64,000 bases of DNA, from NCBI RefSeq assembly GCF_001729745.1, contig NZ_CP017186.1, forward strand, positions 1,364,001 to 1,428,000, in the 5' to 3' direction. This stretch comes from Enterobacter hormaechei subsp. hoffmannii (GTDB taxonomy: Bacteria; Pseudomonadota; Gammaproteobacteria; Enterobacterales; Enterobacteriaceae). The position numbers were made by a program, and so were the translations under genes. Of the stretch, positions 38,510 through 49,941 are shown in pieces. The notes below the pieces were generated by a model. The model was not told the DNA's origin, ran no database searches, and saw only the letters and a list, made by a program, of their open reading frames with translations. How positions within the stretch are numbered: position 1 is the first letter of the stretch; each line of letters opens with the position of its first letter.

Positions 38510-40720
38510 TTACAGCGTCGGCTCCTGCGGAGGGAGCGGCGAAGCGGGCGGCGACAATACCTGATACGTCTGCACCGGCGCTCTCACGTTCGCCAGATCG
38601 AAGTGTTTTTTCACCATGCTGTCCAGGGCAAAGCGCACCGTCCACTGTTTCAGCGGCTGGGTGGTGAACGACACGCGCAGGGTAAAGGCAGTGTTCGTCA
38701 GCCCGACGATGCCCGCAAACGACGGCTCACCAATTACCAGCCCGCGAATATCCTCCATCTCCATCAGTTCGCTCACCGCATCCCGCAGCGCCTGTTTCGC
38801 CTTATCTGCATCTTCGTGACGATCGACATCATAATTCGCCACCACCGAACCAATGCCGCGCACAAAGTTGGCAAAGGTGGTGATCGATGACCACGGAATA
38901 ATGTGGTACGCCCCGGTATCCTGACGTACGCCGACGGAGCGAATGGACATCCTCTCCACCGTGCCGGTGAGCGGTCCAATGGTCACCAGATCCCCGGTGT
39001 TCATCCCGTTCTCAAACTGGATAAAAATGCCGGTGATAATATCCTTCACCAGCGTCTGCGAACCAAAGGAGATCGCCAGTCCCAGGGCACCGGCACCCGC
39101 CAGCAGTGGGGCGATATTTACGCCGATTTCCGACAACACAATCATGATGGTAATGGTGCTAATGATCACCGCCAGCGCGTTGCGGAACAGCGTCAGCAGT
39201 GTGCGGGCGCGGGCGCTTGGCAGGGGCCTGCCGTGGACATCCGACACCAGACGGTTTTCGATAAGGCTTGCCAGCAGCGTCCAGCCGACGGCGGAGAAGA
39301 ACAGGATCAGCGCGATACGAATAAGAATATCGACGGTCTTTTCTCCCGCACCGTTATGCAGCCAGTTCCAGAAATCAAACAGTCCCCACGCATTCAGCAG
39401 CAGCATAATTGCCACGCAGACCGTCAAAATACGCGCCACCTTCAGCGACACCGATGTCCAGCCATTTACCCGTTTTTGCAGCTCGGGGTAATTACGCTGA
39501 ACCTGCGGCGACAGGGTGATCGTCTTCGACAGCCAGCGGGAGAGTAGGCCAGAAACAAAGGCCGCGATGCCGATAATCGCCAGGCTTTTGAACGTCGCCC
39601 CCATCATAAATTTCAGGCTGTTGCCCGGATCGAACAGCGAGAAGAAACACAGCACAATAAAATAGGCGCTGGCCAGCCAGTGCCACACCAGCGCAAAGGC
39701 GCGAATAAAGAGGCTGAAAAAGGAGAGGGAGCGATCGGCCAGGTGAAGCAGACTGTCGGTGATCGCTTTTTTATTGTGGAAGATGAGGTACAGCGCCCAG
39801 ACGGTAATACAGAGCATGATCAGCACGTTCGCCAGGGCCCCGAACTGCACGTTAACCTGGTTGGAAATAATCGGGACGGCGACCAGCAGGCCATAGCCGA
39901 TCAACCCGCTCAGCACGCTGAGCCGAACCGCCCAGTATTTGGCGCTCCGATCCGAAATGGCGAACGGGCGAAGTTCCGGCACGCGCGGACAGAATATTAA
40001 CCGCAGGAGCGCCTTAAAGAACTCGATCAGGGCAAAGGCGTTCAGGAACAGCCCCTGCTGAAAGGCGATGGTTTTGTTCCCGGTATTAAGACGATCGGCC
40101 AGCATTTGGCCGACAAACAGCGTCAGCGCCAGCAGCAGCAAATCGATGATAAAGGCCCCGGTAATCATTGCAGGAAGATGCAGCCAGCTGCTTTTATGCT
40201 GATTCTTTTTACGTCCCCAGTGGCCCATCTTCCGGTAAAGCGGCCAGACAGACAGGCGCAACAGCCAGTAAAAAATGAATACCGCGGCGGCCAGAATAGA
40301 AAACTGGGTCGCGGCTGCAGAAAAGGTGTGGGGATTAAAAGGCTTATGCGAGGTGCCAACAAGGTTGCGATAGAGCTGGGCAAAACGCGACGACAGGGCT
40401 TCCCCGTAGCGGCGACTGATATCGGTGACGTTTTCCAGTACCGTCTTTTCGTCTTCGACTTCCGGCGGCGCGATAGTCGGAACCGGATCCTGAGGCGGTG
40501 TGGCGGCCACTTTCCTCAGCTGATCGATAAGCTCCTGCCGGGACGTGTCGTTCTCAAGCACGTCGGCAAGTGCGCTGTAAGCGGCTTTTTTCTTTTCAGC
40601 GTCGGGTTCTGGCGGCGCATTTTGCTGGGTGGCGGTGGCTCCGGTGGTGACGCCGGGAATGGTTACAGCTAGTGATGGCGCGCTAAACAGGGTAAACAGT
40701 AGCAACAGGATCCACGGCAC
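38510..40720 (-). CDS. ybiO: MscS-family mechanosensitive channel YbiO
   Basis: 736 residues; large MscS paralogue with signal peptide, periplasmic part, about ten membrane helices, and the MscS pore helix ending PLLAGAGALGLAISFGSQTLVKDIITG followed by the beta-domain EMRSVGVR-like VERMSIRSVGVRQ. The GTG start at 40718-40720 (GTG-CCG-TGG) with GGAGG 5-6 bases upstream matches the E. coli N-terminus; the frame is open 33 codons further but without a site. E. coli YbiO (741 aa) opens at strong osmotic downshock. Confidence 0.93.
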   Translation of the reverse strand: MPWILLLLFTLFSAPSLAVTIPGVTTGATATQQNAPPEPDAEKKKAAYSALADVLENDTSRQELIDQLRKVAATPPQDPVPTIAPPEVEDEKTVLENVTDISRRYGEALSSRFAQLYRNLVGTSHKPFNPHTFSAAATQFSILAAAVFIFYWLLRLSVWPLYRKMGHWGRKKNQHKSSWLHLPAMITGAFIIDLLLLALTLFVGQMLADRLNTGNKTIAFQQGLFLNAFALIEFFKALLRLIFCPRVPELRPFAISDRSAKYWAVRLSVLSGLIGYGLLVAVPIISNQVNVQFGALANVLIMLCITVWALYLIFHNKKAITDSLLHLADRSLSFFSLFIRAFALVWHWLASAYFIVLCFFSLFDPGNSLKFMMGATFKSLAIIGIAAFVSGLLSRWLSKTITLSPQVQRNYPELQKRVNGWTSVSLKVARILTVCVAIMLLLNAWGLFDFWNWLHNGAGEKTVDILIRIALILFFSAVGWTLLASLIENRLVSDVHGRPLPSARARTLLTLFRNALAVIISTITIMIVLSEIGVNIAPLLAGAGALGLAISFGSQTLVKDIITGIFIQFENGMNTGDLVTIGPLTGTVERMSIRSVGVRQDTGAYHIIPWSSITTFANFVRGIGSVVANYDVDRHEDADKAKQALRDAVSELMEMEDIRGLVIGEPSFAGIVGLTNTAFTLRVSFTTQPLKQWTVRFALDSMVKKHFDLANVRAPVQTYQVLSPPASPLPPQEPTL

Positions 40721-40804
40721 GGCGTCCTCCGACAAAAATATCGTGCAAAATGATAAGTATAGAGTGCGCGGAGCGGAGGGGAGTTTTTGGGAACAATCCG
40801 GCAT

Positions 40805-40826
40805 AAAAAAGCCGGGCATGCCCGGC
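40805..40826 (-). terminator. glnHPQ terminator
   Basis: GCCGGGCATGCCCGGC palindrome (40811-40826). On the minus strand it is followed by a T-run (complement of 40805-40810), just downstream of the glnQ stop. Confidence 0.88.
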
Positions 40827-40840
40827 TCTGTGTATGGCTA

Positions 40841-41563
40841 TCAGGAGACGTGTTGCAGGAACTCCTGGAGGCGCTGGCTCGGTGGGTTCGCAATCAGCGC
40901 CTGCGGATTACCGTCTTCCGCGATGCGGCCCTTATCAATGAAGATCAGACGGGACGCCACTTTTTCGGCAAAGCCGATTTCGTGGGTAACGATCACCATC
41001 GTCATGCCTTCTTCTGCCAGATCCTGCATCACTTTCAGCACCTCGTGACGCAGCTCCGGGTCGAGTGCGGAGGTTGGCTCATCAAACAGCATCATCTTTG
41101 GCTTCACCGCCAGCGCACGGGCAATGGCCACGCGCTGCTGCTGGCCACCGGACAGCTCGGAAGGATAGTGGTGGGCACGCTCCGCCAGACCCACTTTCGC
41201 CAGCAGATCTTTTGCCAGCGTTTCTGCCGCCGCTTTGCTGGCCCCACGCACGCGCAAAGGACCGAACATCACGTTTTCCAGCGCCGTCAGGTGCGGGAAC
41301 AGGTAGAACTGCTGGAACACCATGCCCGCTTCCTGGCGGATCAGGCGCTCGTCCACTTTCGGATCGTTCACCTTCAGACCATCGACGATCAAATCGCCGC
41401 TGGTGATCTCCTCGAGCTTGTTAATGCAGCGCAGCAGGGTGGATTTTCCGGAACCCGACGGCCCGATGATCACCACCACTTCACCCTGCCTGATGTTCAA
41501 ATCGATATTGTGCAGTACCTGGGTTGGACCAAAGTGCTTGGAAACATTTTTAAATTCAATCAC
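40841..41563 (-). CDS. glnQ: glutamine ABC transporter ATPase
   Basis: 240 residues. Walker [11 protein letters not shown]-loop [10 protein letters not shown], signature [12 protein letters not shown], Walker [14 protein letters not shown] and switch histidine VIVTHE. Powers GlnHPQ. The ATG overlaps the glnP stop by 4 bp. Confidence 0.98.
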   Translation of the reverse strand: MIEFKNVSKHFGPTQVLHNIDLNIRQGEVVVIIGPSGSGKSTLLRCINKLEEITSGDLIVDGLKVNDPKVDERLIRQEAGMVFQQFYLFPHLTALENVMFGPLRVRGASKAAAETLAKDLLAKVGLAERAHHYPSELSGGQQQRVAIARALAVKPKMMLFDEPTSALDPELRHEVLKVMQDLAEEGMTMVIVTHEIGFAEKVASRLIFIDKGRIAEDGNPQALIANPPSQRLQEFLQHVS

Positions 41564-42219
41564 AGGATTTTCATCCTTCTTTCAAGACGACGCAGAACAA
41601 AGCTCAGGACAAGCGTGATAATCAGGTAGACAACGGCGACCGCACTCCAGATTTCCAGGGCGCGGAAGTTACCCGCGATGATCTCCTGGCCCTGACGGGT
41701 CAGCTCGGCCACGCCGATAACAATAAACAGCGAGGTGTCTTTAATGCTGATGATCCACTGGTTGCCCAGCGGCGGCAGCATGCGGCGCAGCGCCAGCGGC
41801 AGGATCAGGTGACGGATCGTTTCGCGACGGGAAAGACCTAACGCCAGGCCAGCTTCGCTGAAGCCTTTATGAATCGACAGCACCGCACCGCGGGTGATTT
41901 CCGCAATGTAGGCGCCGGAGTTAATCATAATGGTGACGACAGCTGCGCTGAACGGGTCAATGCGCAGATCGTTGAAGGCCATCGGCAGGGCGAAGTAGAT
42001 AAACATGACCTGCACCACAATGGGGGTGCCGCGGATCACTTCGATGAAAACCAGTGCGATGTGGTTTGCAATCCAGCCGCCGTAGGTGCGGGCGAAACCG
42101 GCCACCAGACCGATAATTAACCCGCCAACCAGACCGAGGACCGAAATCCACAAGGTCATTTTAGCGCCTTCAAGCAAGAGAGGAATGGCAGGCCAGATGG
42201 CGCTCCAGTCAAACTGCAT
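41560..42219 (-). CDS. glnP: glutamine ABC transporter permease
   Basis: 219 residues, HisMQ-type permease with about five helices and the EAA loop [22 protein letters not shown]. Start at 42219 ([18 protein letters not shown]) as in E. coli; an in-frame start at 42282 would include the REP and is rejected. Lies between glnH and glnQ. Confidence 0.97.
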   Translation of the reverse strand: MQFDWSAIWPAIPLLLEGAKMTLWISVLGLVGGLIIGLVAGFARTYGGWIANHIALVFIEVIRGTPIVVQVMFIYFALPMAFNDLRIDPFSAAVVTIMINSGAYIAEITRGAVLSIHKGFSEAGLALGLSRRETIRHLILPLALRRMLPPLGNQWIISIKDTSLFIVIGVAELTRQGQEIIAGNFRALEIWSAVAVVYLIITLVLSFVLRRLERRMKIL

Positions 42220-42256
42220 GATGTATTCCTGTATACCGTGGTGAAAAACGAAAAAC

Positions 42257-42287
42257 GTAGGCCCGGTAAGCGGTAGCGCCACCGGGC
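42257..42287. repeat. REP between glnH and glnP
   Basis: GTAGGCCCGGTAAGCGG ... GCGCCACCGGGC palindrome in the glnH-glnP spacer. In such operons REP hairpins commonly keep the binding-protein mRNA stable. Confidence 0.82.
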
Positions 42288-42312
42288 GTTACAAACCTGA
42301 AGTCAGGTGAAA

Positions 42313-43128
<816 letters not shown>

Positions 43129-43198
43129 TTACAAGCTGTTGTTTTGCAAAGGGGATAATGTCACGCATTGCACAAAAAGCGTGGCAATTCTGTCAGGT

Positions 43199-43228
43199 TG
43201 CACCAGAATGGAGCACCGTTTTGGTGCG
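43199..43228. promoter_or_regulatory. two overlapping NtrC sites
   Basis: TGCACCAGAATGGAGCA (43199-43215) and AGCACCGTTTTGGTGCG (43212-43228) both fit the 17-bp TGCACYA-N3-TGGTGCA NtrC consensus and overlap by 4 bp. They lie about 80-110 bp upstream of the sigma-54 promoter, the normal enhancer distance. Confidence 0.8.
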
Positions 43229-43377
43229 CTTCGTTAAGGTCTTCTGACAGGGGGATATTTAGCGCAGAATCTGACGAAAAAACAATCTTCCGTTAACGGT
43301 TGTGTGAGGTGATTATTACATTTTATTCACTTTTGCGGCCGTTTGCGGACAAAAGTGTGCACCATTAATGTGCAAAA

Positions 43378-43402
43378 CCCCCGCCAGGGGCGAGGGTTAT
43401 TC
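43378..43402 (-). terminator. dps terminator
   Basis: On the minus strand CCCTCGCC pairs with GGCGGGGG (one G-U), followed by TTTTGC, 17-41 bp after the dps stop. Confidence 0.75.
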
Positions 43403-43418
43403 AGACAATCCGCAGGGA

Positions 43419-44220
<802 letters not shown>

Positions 44221-45108
44221 CTAGTTGAGGTCAATCTTATGTACTTTTGGTTCCGGGCGCATGGTCAATGTAGAGCCCATTGACGCCGCGATGATGGAAC
44301 AGAGCGCCAGCGTCTGCACCAGTGTCAGGGTTTCGCCGAGGAACATCATTCCAGAGATGGCAGCCAGCGCGGGCTCCATGCTCATGAGCGTACCAAAAAT
44401 ACGCGTAGGCAGACGCGTCAGGGCGATCATCTCCAAAGAGTAGGGCAGCGCCGTGGAAAGAATGGCGACCGCCAGCCCAACCGGCAGGATTGACCACTGC
44501 CATATTGAGTCCGTTGCTTGTGCCATGCCGATCGGGACAAAGATAACCGCGGCAATCAGCGAGCCTAAGGCGACCGTCGCGGGGCCGTGCTCTTCGCCCG
44601 CACGCTGACCAGTGAGAATATACACCGCCCAGCACGCCCCTGCGCCCAGCGCCAGAGCGGCCCCTGTCAAATCTATTTGTGAAACGCTTTGGCCGAGCGG
44701 CAGCAGGAACCATAGCCCCAGCACGGCCAGTATGACCCAGATAAAGTCTACCGGGCGACGAGAAGAAAAGAGGGCAACCGCCAGCGGGCCGGTAAATTCA
44801 AGCGCGACCGCGATCCCCAGCGGGATAGTCTGAATAGAGAGGTAGAACATGTAGTTCATCCCTCCCAGCGCCAGCCCATAAAAAAGCAGAGGCAGTCGCT
44901 GCTCCTTTTTAAACCGTAGCCGCCAGGGTTTAAAGACAACCACGAGGATCAGGGTGCCTAATGCGATACGCAGCGCCGTGACGCCGGGCGCACCAATCAG
45001 CGGAAACAGCGATTTTGCCAGCGACGCGCCGCTTTGTATGGACATCATCGCGATAAGTATGACTGCCACCGGCATCCAGACCGACGATTTACGAGGTAAA
45101 CCTGGCAT
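44221..45108 (-). CDS. rhtA: threonine/homoserine exporter RhtA
   Basis: 295 residues, ten-helix EamA/DMT transporter with two EamA repeats (LPLIGAPGVTALRIALGTL and AGACWAVYILTGQRAG). The ATG at 45108 (MPGLPRKSSVW) sits behind AGGAGAAAGG; an in-frame start five codons upstream overlaps this site. Exports threonine and homoserine. Confidence 0.95.
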   Translation of the reverse strand: MPGLPRKSSVWMPVAVILIAMMSIQSGASLAKSLFPLIGAPGVTALRIALGTLILVVVFKPWRLRFKKEQRLPLLFYGLALGGMNYMFYLSIQTIPLGIAVALEFTGPLAVALFSSRRPVDFIWVILAVLGLWFLLPLGQSVSQIDLTGAALALGAGACWAVYILTGQRAGEEHGPATVALGSLIAAVIFVPIGMAQATDSIWQWSILPVGLAVAILSTALPYSLEMIALTRLPTRIFGTLMSMEPALAAISGMMFLGETLTLVQTLALCSIIAASMGSTLTMRPEPKVHKIDLN

Positions 45109-45462
45109 CCTTTCTCCTGTCAATTTTTGTCAAAAGAGGTAAAAGTCGCAGTGTAATGGAAATAACCTGCAACGGTTGAGCTACTGTTGAAAAAAATCCA
45201 GGGAAAATCCGTAAAATGAGAAAACGTTGCTGATTTTATCGCCTGAAAGATTAGGAATAATCTGGATGAACTAAATGGCGATGACGCGCACTATTAGCAT
45301 TTACAGGTGAAAATCTGGAGTTATTTGAACGAGATAGCTGGTGCTGGAAATGTTCTGTTACAGGAAAGGTCGCATTAGACATCGTGAATGACAAAGAGTT
45401 TCACAGATTTTTTTGATATATTTAAAACTTACGGACTTACTTGAAGCACATTTGAGGTGGTT
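45109..45462. other. rhtA-ompX divergent spacer
   Basis: About 350 bp, AT-rich, holding the rhtA and ompX promoters and a long ompX leader. The last 35 bases (ACTTACTTGAAGCACATTTG, then the GAGGTGG ribosome site) match the E. coli ompX leader, where the sRNA CyaR pairs over the ribosome site. I see no gene here. Confidence 0.6.
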
Positions 45463-45981
45463 ATGAAAAAAATTGCATGTCTTTCAGCACTGGCAGCTGT
45501 TCTGGCTGTTTCCGCAGGTACCGCTGTAGCGGCAACTTCTACTGTAACTGGTGGTTACGCTCAGAGCGATATGCAGGGCGTGATGAACAAAACCAACGGT
45601 TTCAACCTGAAGTACCGTTACGAGCAAGACAACAACCCGCTGGGTGTGATCGGTTCTTTCACTTACACCGAGAAAGATCGTACTGAAAATGGCTCTTACA
45701 ATAAAGGTCAGTACTACGGCATCACCGCGGGTCCTGCTTACCGCCTGAATGACTGGGCAAGCATCTACGGTGTTGTAGGTGTTGGCTACGGTAAATTCCA
45801 GCAGACCGAAAACCAGGGTCTGAACCGTACTGCAAGCAACAGCGACTACGGTTTCTCCTATGGCGCAGGTATGCAGTTCAACCCAATCGAAAACGTTGCT
45901 CTGGACTTCTCCTATGAGCAGAGCCGTATCCGCAACGTTGACGTTGGCACCTGGATCGCGGGCGTAGGTTACCGCTTCTAA
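45463..45981 (+). CDS. ompX: outer-membrane protein X
   Basis: 172 residues. Signal peptide ending GTAVA before ATSTVTGGYAQ; eight-stranded barrel ending in YRF with terminal Phe, the usual signal for Bam. Start ATG 45463 behind GAGGTGG; a GTG two codons before is ignored. Relative of Ail/PagC, involved in adhesion and complement resistance. Confidence 0.97.
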   Translation: MKKIACLSALAAVLAVSAGTAVAATSTVTGGYAQSDMQGVMNKTNGFNLKYRYEQDNNPLGVIGSFTYTEKDRTENGSYNKGQYYGITAGPAYRLNDWASIYGVVGVGYGKFQQTENQGLNRTASNSDYGFSYGAGMQFNPIENVALDFSYEQSRIRNVDVGTWIAGVGYRF

Positions 45982-46002
45982 TCACTTCGGTGAGCCAGTA
46001 AA

Positions 46003-46031
46003 AAATCCGCCCAATGTGGCGGATTTTTTTT
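46003..46031. terminator. bidirectional terminator, ompX/opgE
   Basis: AATCCGCC, loop, GGCGGATT with A-run before and T-run after; serves convergent ompX and opgE. Confidence 0.9.
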
Positions 46032-46038
46032 GTTTGTA

Positions 46039-46077
46039 CCCTCTCCCCGTGGGAGAGGGCCAGGGTGAGGGCATCAG
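46039..46077. repeat. short REP-like hairpin (solo form of the 478-bp repeat ends)
   Basis: CCCTCTCCCCGTGGGAGAGGG hairpin followed by AGGGTGAGGGCATCAG. The tail equals the outer end of the two 478-bp repeats, but without their interior. Confidence 0.75.
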
Positions 46078-46097
46078 CCTGCACGAGACGGCAGAGA

Positions 46098-47681
46098 TCA
46101 CTTACTCTTAATATCGAAAATATCCGTCCCCAGATGGTTATAGTCAACTTTCTGTAACCTGAAGTTGGTAATGTAAACTGGCGGGCCCTTCTTCCCGGAG
46201 ATAAACGGGTAATCATTTTTTATCTCTTTCGCCTTAATCCCCGTCCACTGTGAGAAGAATTTCAGGAAATCGTTCGCGGAACGGCGCGCTTTGATGATGC
46301 GATGCGTTTTGTCATCACTCGACAGCACCATAAACGGTACCTGGAAGTTCTGCTGGAATTTATCATCGTGAGCCAGATACTGCACCTCTTTACCGCGCTC
46401 CTTAAACGCCAGACCGTGGTCAGAGAAATAGACCATCGAGAAGCTGTCGCCGCTGTTGCGCAGCTGCGCGTACAGCTTGCTGAGCAGATCGTCGGTTTGC
46501 GTCATGGTGTACAGATAACACGAGGTCTCTTTGGATTGCACAAACTCCGCATATTTTCCCCCGGTACGATCGCATGCCTGCGGGTGTGACCCCATCAGGT
46601 GCAGGACGATCAGCTGCGGCTGGGTGCGCTGAGTGGCAAAGACCTGCGCGGTCATTTTTAGCAACGCTTCATCTTTTGTGTTTTTATCGGCTTCGAAATC
46701 ACCGCTTTTCAGGAACTGTACCTCGTCGGCACGCTTCGCGATGCTGGCAATGGCGGTATCATACTCGCCGATCTGCCCCTGGTTGGAGAACCACCACGTC
46801 TGAAAACCTGCCCGGTTGGCCAGGGTGACAAAATTATCCTGAAACTGCGGTTTTCCATCCACGACACGGTTGAGCGTCAGACCGAGAGATTTCTGCGTCG
46901 AGCCGCTGGCCGCCACGTAATCGGTAAACAGCGTACCGTTGACGGAGCTGGCAAACGGCGTGTTATCCCAGTGACCGCCAAACGCGCCGAGCGCATCGCG
47001 ACGCGCGCTTTCACCGATCACCACCACATAGGTGTGATACTTCGGTTTCACCGCCAGCACGTTCCAGGTATCTTTCATGGTGGAAAGCTCGGCCATACGC
47101 GCCTGCTCGTCGAGCACTTCCTCGTTATTCACTACCACGTCTTTAACGAAGCGAAACACCGGATACCCGGTATCTTTAAGCTTAAACACGCCGCCCCAGG
47201 CCAGATTTTGTACCGGCGCAACAAAAAACGTCACTACGCTAAAGGCCAGGCACAGGCTTTCAATTTTACCCCATGTTTTTTTCCCGACCTGCTTACGGCG
47301 AACCGCAATCACGCCGAGAGCAAAAATGAAAAGGCCAACCACGTAGTTGTACCACGGGAAGATCGTCAGGATCTCTGTAGACTCTTCCATATTGGTGGAG
47401 TGGAGCGCCAGCAGGGTATTAAAGTTCGGCGCGCCATAGGCCTGGCCGAACGGGAAATAGGCGGCAGCCACCAGAGAACAGATCCCGATAAGCACTTTCT
47501 GCATGCGCGGTGCGCTTCGCCATAGCAGGTGAAGAATGCAGGTGAACCCGACGGCATAAAGCAGGCTAAAGGGGTAGCCAAGAGCAAAGTTAATCAACAG
47601 CGATTGCAAAAAATAAAATCCCGTCCACGGGCTTAGGGCCCGGCTGCGGGTAACAAGTGTATCAATCAGGGTTACGTTCAT
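46098..47681 (-). CDS. opgE: phosphoethanolamine transferase OpgE
   Basis: 527 residues, same as E. coli. Five N-terminal helices, then a periplasmic sulfatase-fold domain with VVVIGESARRDALGAFGG (metal-binding Glu; nucleophile Thr region near ASGSTQKSLGL) and VYFSDHGLAFKERG (metal-binding DH). Transfers phosphoethanolamine to osmoregulated periplasmic glucans. Same superfamily as EptA/MCR enzymes, but it groups by position and sequence with OpgE. Confidence 0.95.
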   Translation of the reverse strand: MNVTLIDTLVTRSRALSPWTGFYFLQSLLINFALGYPFSLLYAVGFTCILHLLWRSAPRMQKVLIGICSLVAAAYFPFGQAYGAPNFNTLLALHSTNMEESTEILTIFPWYNYVVGLFIFALGVIAVRRKQVGKKTWGKIESLCLAFSVVTFFVAPVQNLAWGGVFKLKDTGYPVFRFVKDVVVNNEEVLDEQARMAELSTMKDTWNVLAVKPKYHTYVVVIGESARRDALGAFGGHWDNTPFASSVNGTLFTDYVAASGSTQKSLGLTLNRVVDGKPQFQDNFVTLANRAGFQTWWFSNQGQIGEYDTAIASIAKRADEVQFLKSGDFEADKNTKDEALLKMTAQVFATQRTQPQLIVLHLMGSHPQACDRTGGKYAEFVQSKETSCYLYTMTQTDDLLSKLYAQLRNSGDSFSMVYFSDHGLAFKERGKEVQYLAHDDKFQQNFQVPFMVLSSDDKTHRIIKARRSANDFLKFFSQWTGIKAKEIKNDYPFISGKKGPPVYITNFRLQKVDYNHLGTDIFDIKSK

Positions 47682-47949
47682 AGATCACTATCACGAAAAC
47701 GCCATGTGCTCACCCTGGCGTCAAGGGTCAAAGCCTGCCGGACAGTGCGTGGAAAGGGAATGGAGGTCCGCTTCAGCGAGCCGCAAATTGTGCAGGGCTG
47801 CAAGAAGATAGTGCGAGCGTGAATCAAGGTCAACAGTTGCTAAACAGATGTTTTGCGAAGGGGGCTGCAAATCCGCAAAAATAATCAGGAAAAAGCGAGT
47901 TTACAACGAAAGTGTGACAGGAAAATGAAGCGGCGTGCCGCGACGCCGC
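47682..47949. other. opgE-mntS spacer with terminator-like stem
   Basis: Expected opgE promoter DNA. Near its right end AAGCGGCGT (47928-47936) pairs with ACGCCGCTT (47943-47951), overlapping the mntS stop; on the minus strand it is followed by CATTTTCC, so it probably terminates the mntS transcript. Confidence 0.55.
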
Positions 47950-48078
47950 TTAGTGAGAAGATTTGTCGTCCTGATGCGGTTTGGCGTTAAACATATCGCA
48001 CAGAATGTTCAACAACATTAGACGCACTTTAAAAGGAGAGTGGGTAAACACGTTCATACACCTCTTGAATTCATTCAT
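47950..48078 (-). CDS. mntS: manganase chaperone/exporter inhibitor small protein MntS
   Basis: 42 residues (MNEFKRCMNVFTHSPFKVRL is the first half), the exact length of E. coli MntS. It raises usable intracellular manganese, and is made when manganese is scarce. Strong ribosome site GGAGGTCTT. A frame extends 22 codons upstream over the operator and is rejected. The region corresponds to the former RybA sRNA locus. Divergent from mntR, with an MntR site upstream. The last codons overlap a terminator-like stem. Confidence 0.93.
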   Translation of the reverse strand: MNEFKRCMNVFTHSPFKVRLMLLNILCDMFNAKPHQDDKSSH

Positions 48079-48135
48079 AAGACCTCCTGATTCATGATCC
48101 CTTCGATCCGTGAAGGGTGACTGCATTACATACAG

Positions 48136-48153
48136 ATATAGCACAGGCTATAT
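48136..48153. promoter_or_regulatory. MntR operator of mntS
   Basis: ATATAGCACAGGCTATAT, a palindrome closely resembling the MntR site of E. coli mntH (CATAGCAAAGGCTATG). It lies about 58 bp upstream of mntS. A second partial half-site (GTATAGCTATGGCTA) follows directly. Confidence 0.82.
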
Positions 48154-48260
48154 TGTATAGCTATGGCTAATTCGTTAATTTTTTGTGCTTGTAGAGCTAT
48201 GGTTTACAATGTGCGCTCCGTTACAGGGCGCTGGAAGCGTCAACCCATTGAGGAAGCACA

Positions 48261-48734
48261 ATGAACCGTCGCGCAGGTAAGCCAACAACAAAAAAAACGA
48301 CGCAACTGGTGAACGTTGAAGAACATGTGGAAGGCTTCCGCCAGGTGCGTGAGGCGCACCGCCGGGAGCTGATTGATGATTATGTCGAACTGATCTCCGA
48401 TCTGATTCGTGAAGTTGGAGAAGCGCGCCAGGTGGATATGGCCGCACGCCTGGGGGTGTCGCAGCCAACCGTTGCCAAAATGTTAAAACGTCTGGCGTCG
48501 GTCGGGCTGATCGAGATGATCCCCTGGCGCGGGGTGTTTCTCACCGCTGAAGGCGAAAAGCTGGCGCAGGAGAGCCGCGAGCGCCATCAGATCGTCGAGA
48601 ATTTTTTACTGGTGCTGGGCGTCAGCCCGGAAATTGCCCGTCGGGATGCCGAAGGTATGGAACACCACGTCAGCGAAGAGACGCTGGTGAAGTTCCGCGA
48701 ATTTACGCTCAAATATGGCCCCGCCGCTGAATGA
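48261..48734 (+). CDS. mntR: manganese-responsive regulator MntR
   Basis: 157-residue DtxR-family regulator (E. coli 155). Winged HTH with [24 protein letters not shown], then a metal-binding dimer domain with [15 protein letters not shown] GMEHHVSEE ligands. Represses mntH and mntS with Mn2+ and activates mntP. The TGA overlaps the ybiR ATG (ATGA). Confidence 0.96.
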   Translation: MNRRAGKPTTKKTTQLVNVEEHVEGFRQVREAHRRELIDDYVELISDLIREVGEARQVDMAARLGVSQPTVAKMLKRLASVGLIEMIPWRGVFLTAEGEKLAQESRERHQIVENFLLVLGVSPEIARRDAEGMEHHVSEETLVKFREFTLKYGPAAE

Positions 48735-49840
48735 ACATCCCCGGCTTGCAGGCCCTGAAACGCGATCGTTTTTTCCATCTTTTACTTATCACTGGCGTTG
48801 GGCTCAGCGTCTTTGTGCCCTTCACGCCGCACACCTGGCCGGCGGCCATAGACTGGCGCACCATTATTACCCTGAGCGGTTTGATGATGCTCACCAAAGG
48901 CGTAGAGCTGAGCGGCTATTTTGACGTGCTGGGGCGCAAAATGGTGCGCCGCTTCGCCACCGAGCGCAAACTGGCTCTGTTCATGGTCTTTTCGGCGGCG
49001 CTGCTGTCGACGTTCCTCACTAATGACGTAGCGCTGTTTATCGTGGTGCCGCTTACGCTCACGCTGCGTAAGCTGTGCGAAATACCGGTTACCCGTCTGA
49101 TTATCTTTGAAGCGCTGGCAGTCAATGCAGGCTCGCTGCTCACACCGATCGGTAACCCGCAGAACATTCTGCTGTGGGGACGCTCCGGCCTGTCGTTTAC
49201 CGCATTTACCTGGCAGATGGCGCCGCTGGCGCTGGCGATCGTGGCGACGCTGCTGGTGGTGGGCTGGTTTGCTTTCCCGAATAAATCGTTGCAGTACCAC
49301 AGCGGTACCACCGGCCCCCAGTGGCAACCGCGTCTCGTCTGGAGCTGCCTGGGACTGTATATCGTTTTCATTACCGCGCTGGAGTTAAACCAGGCGCTGG
49401 CGGGCGCGCTGCTGGTGGCGTGTGGCTTCCTGTTCCTCGCCCGGCGGGTGCTGGTGAGTGTTGACTGGACGCTGCTGCTGGTGTTTATGGCGATGTTTAT
49501 TGACGTGCATCTGCTGGTCCAGCTCCCGGTATTGCAGACCGTTCTTCATAGCGTCAGCGGTCTGTCGCAGCTGGGACTATGGCTGACGGCGATTGGTCTC
49601 TCGCAGGTGATCAGTAACGTGCCGTCCACCATTTTGCTGCTTAACTATGTTCCCCCAACGGTACTGCTGGCGTGGGCGGTCAACGTCGGCGGCTTTGGGC
49701 TGCTGCCCGGCTCGCTGGCCAACCTCATCGCCCTGCGGATGGCCAACGATCGCCGCATCTGGTGGCGCTTCCATTTATGGTCAATCCCGATGCTGCTCTG
49801 GTCTGCGGCGGTCGGTTTCGGACTATTCCTTCTCATATAG
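48731..49840 (+). CDS. ybiR: YbiR, ArsB/NhaD-type inner-membrane transporter
   Basis: 369 residues, about ten helices, CitM/ArsB superfamily ([33 protein letters not shown]). Translationally coupled to mntR by a 4-bp overlap, as in E. coli (372 aa). Substrate unknown; the coupling suggests a link to metal control. Confidence 0.92.
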   Translation: MNIPGLQALKRDRFFHLLLITGVGLSVFVPFTPHTWPAAIDWRTIITLSGLMMLTKGVELSGYFDVLGRKMVRRFATERKLALFMVFSAALLSTFLTNDVALFIVVPLTLTLRKLCEIPVTRLIIFEALAVNAGSLLTPIGNPQNILLWGRSGLSFTAFTWQMAPLALAIVATLLVVGWFAFPNKSLQYHSGTTGPQWQPRLVWSCLGLYIVFITALELNQALAGALLVACGFLFLARRVLVSVDWTLLLVFMAMFIDVHLLVQLPVLQTVLHSVSGLSQLGLWLTAIGLSQVISNVPSTILLLNYVPPTVLLAWAVNVGGFGLLPGSLANLIALRMANDRRIWWRFHLWSIPMLLWSAAVGFGLFLLI

Positions 49841-49874
49841 TGCGCAATTTGTCAGTTTTTCCTGGCAAATGTAT

Positions 49875-49936
49875 AGCAACGTCCTAGCTTTAGTGAACGG
49901 CATAGTGTGATGCCGCTCACTGACAGGACCGTTGCT
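49875..49936 (+). promoter_or_regulatory. long nested hairpin in the efflux operon leader
   Basis: AGCAACGTCCT (49875-49885) pairs with AGGACCGTTGCT (49925-49936). Inside, AGTGAACGGCAT (49892-49903) pairs with ATGCCGCTCACT (49910-49921) with one mismatch and a 6-nt loop. The stem ends 5 bp before the ATG of the first efflux gene and contains AGGA, the only ribosome-site candidate. It could be an RNA control element or a dyad operator. Confidence 0.65.
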
Positions 49937-49941
49937 GAACT

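Noticed and set aside
46098..47681. Mobile colistin-resistance (MCR-like) phosphoethanolamine transferase
   Set aside because: Same superfamily, but sequence, length and position match chromosomal opgE (ybiP).
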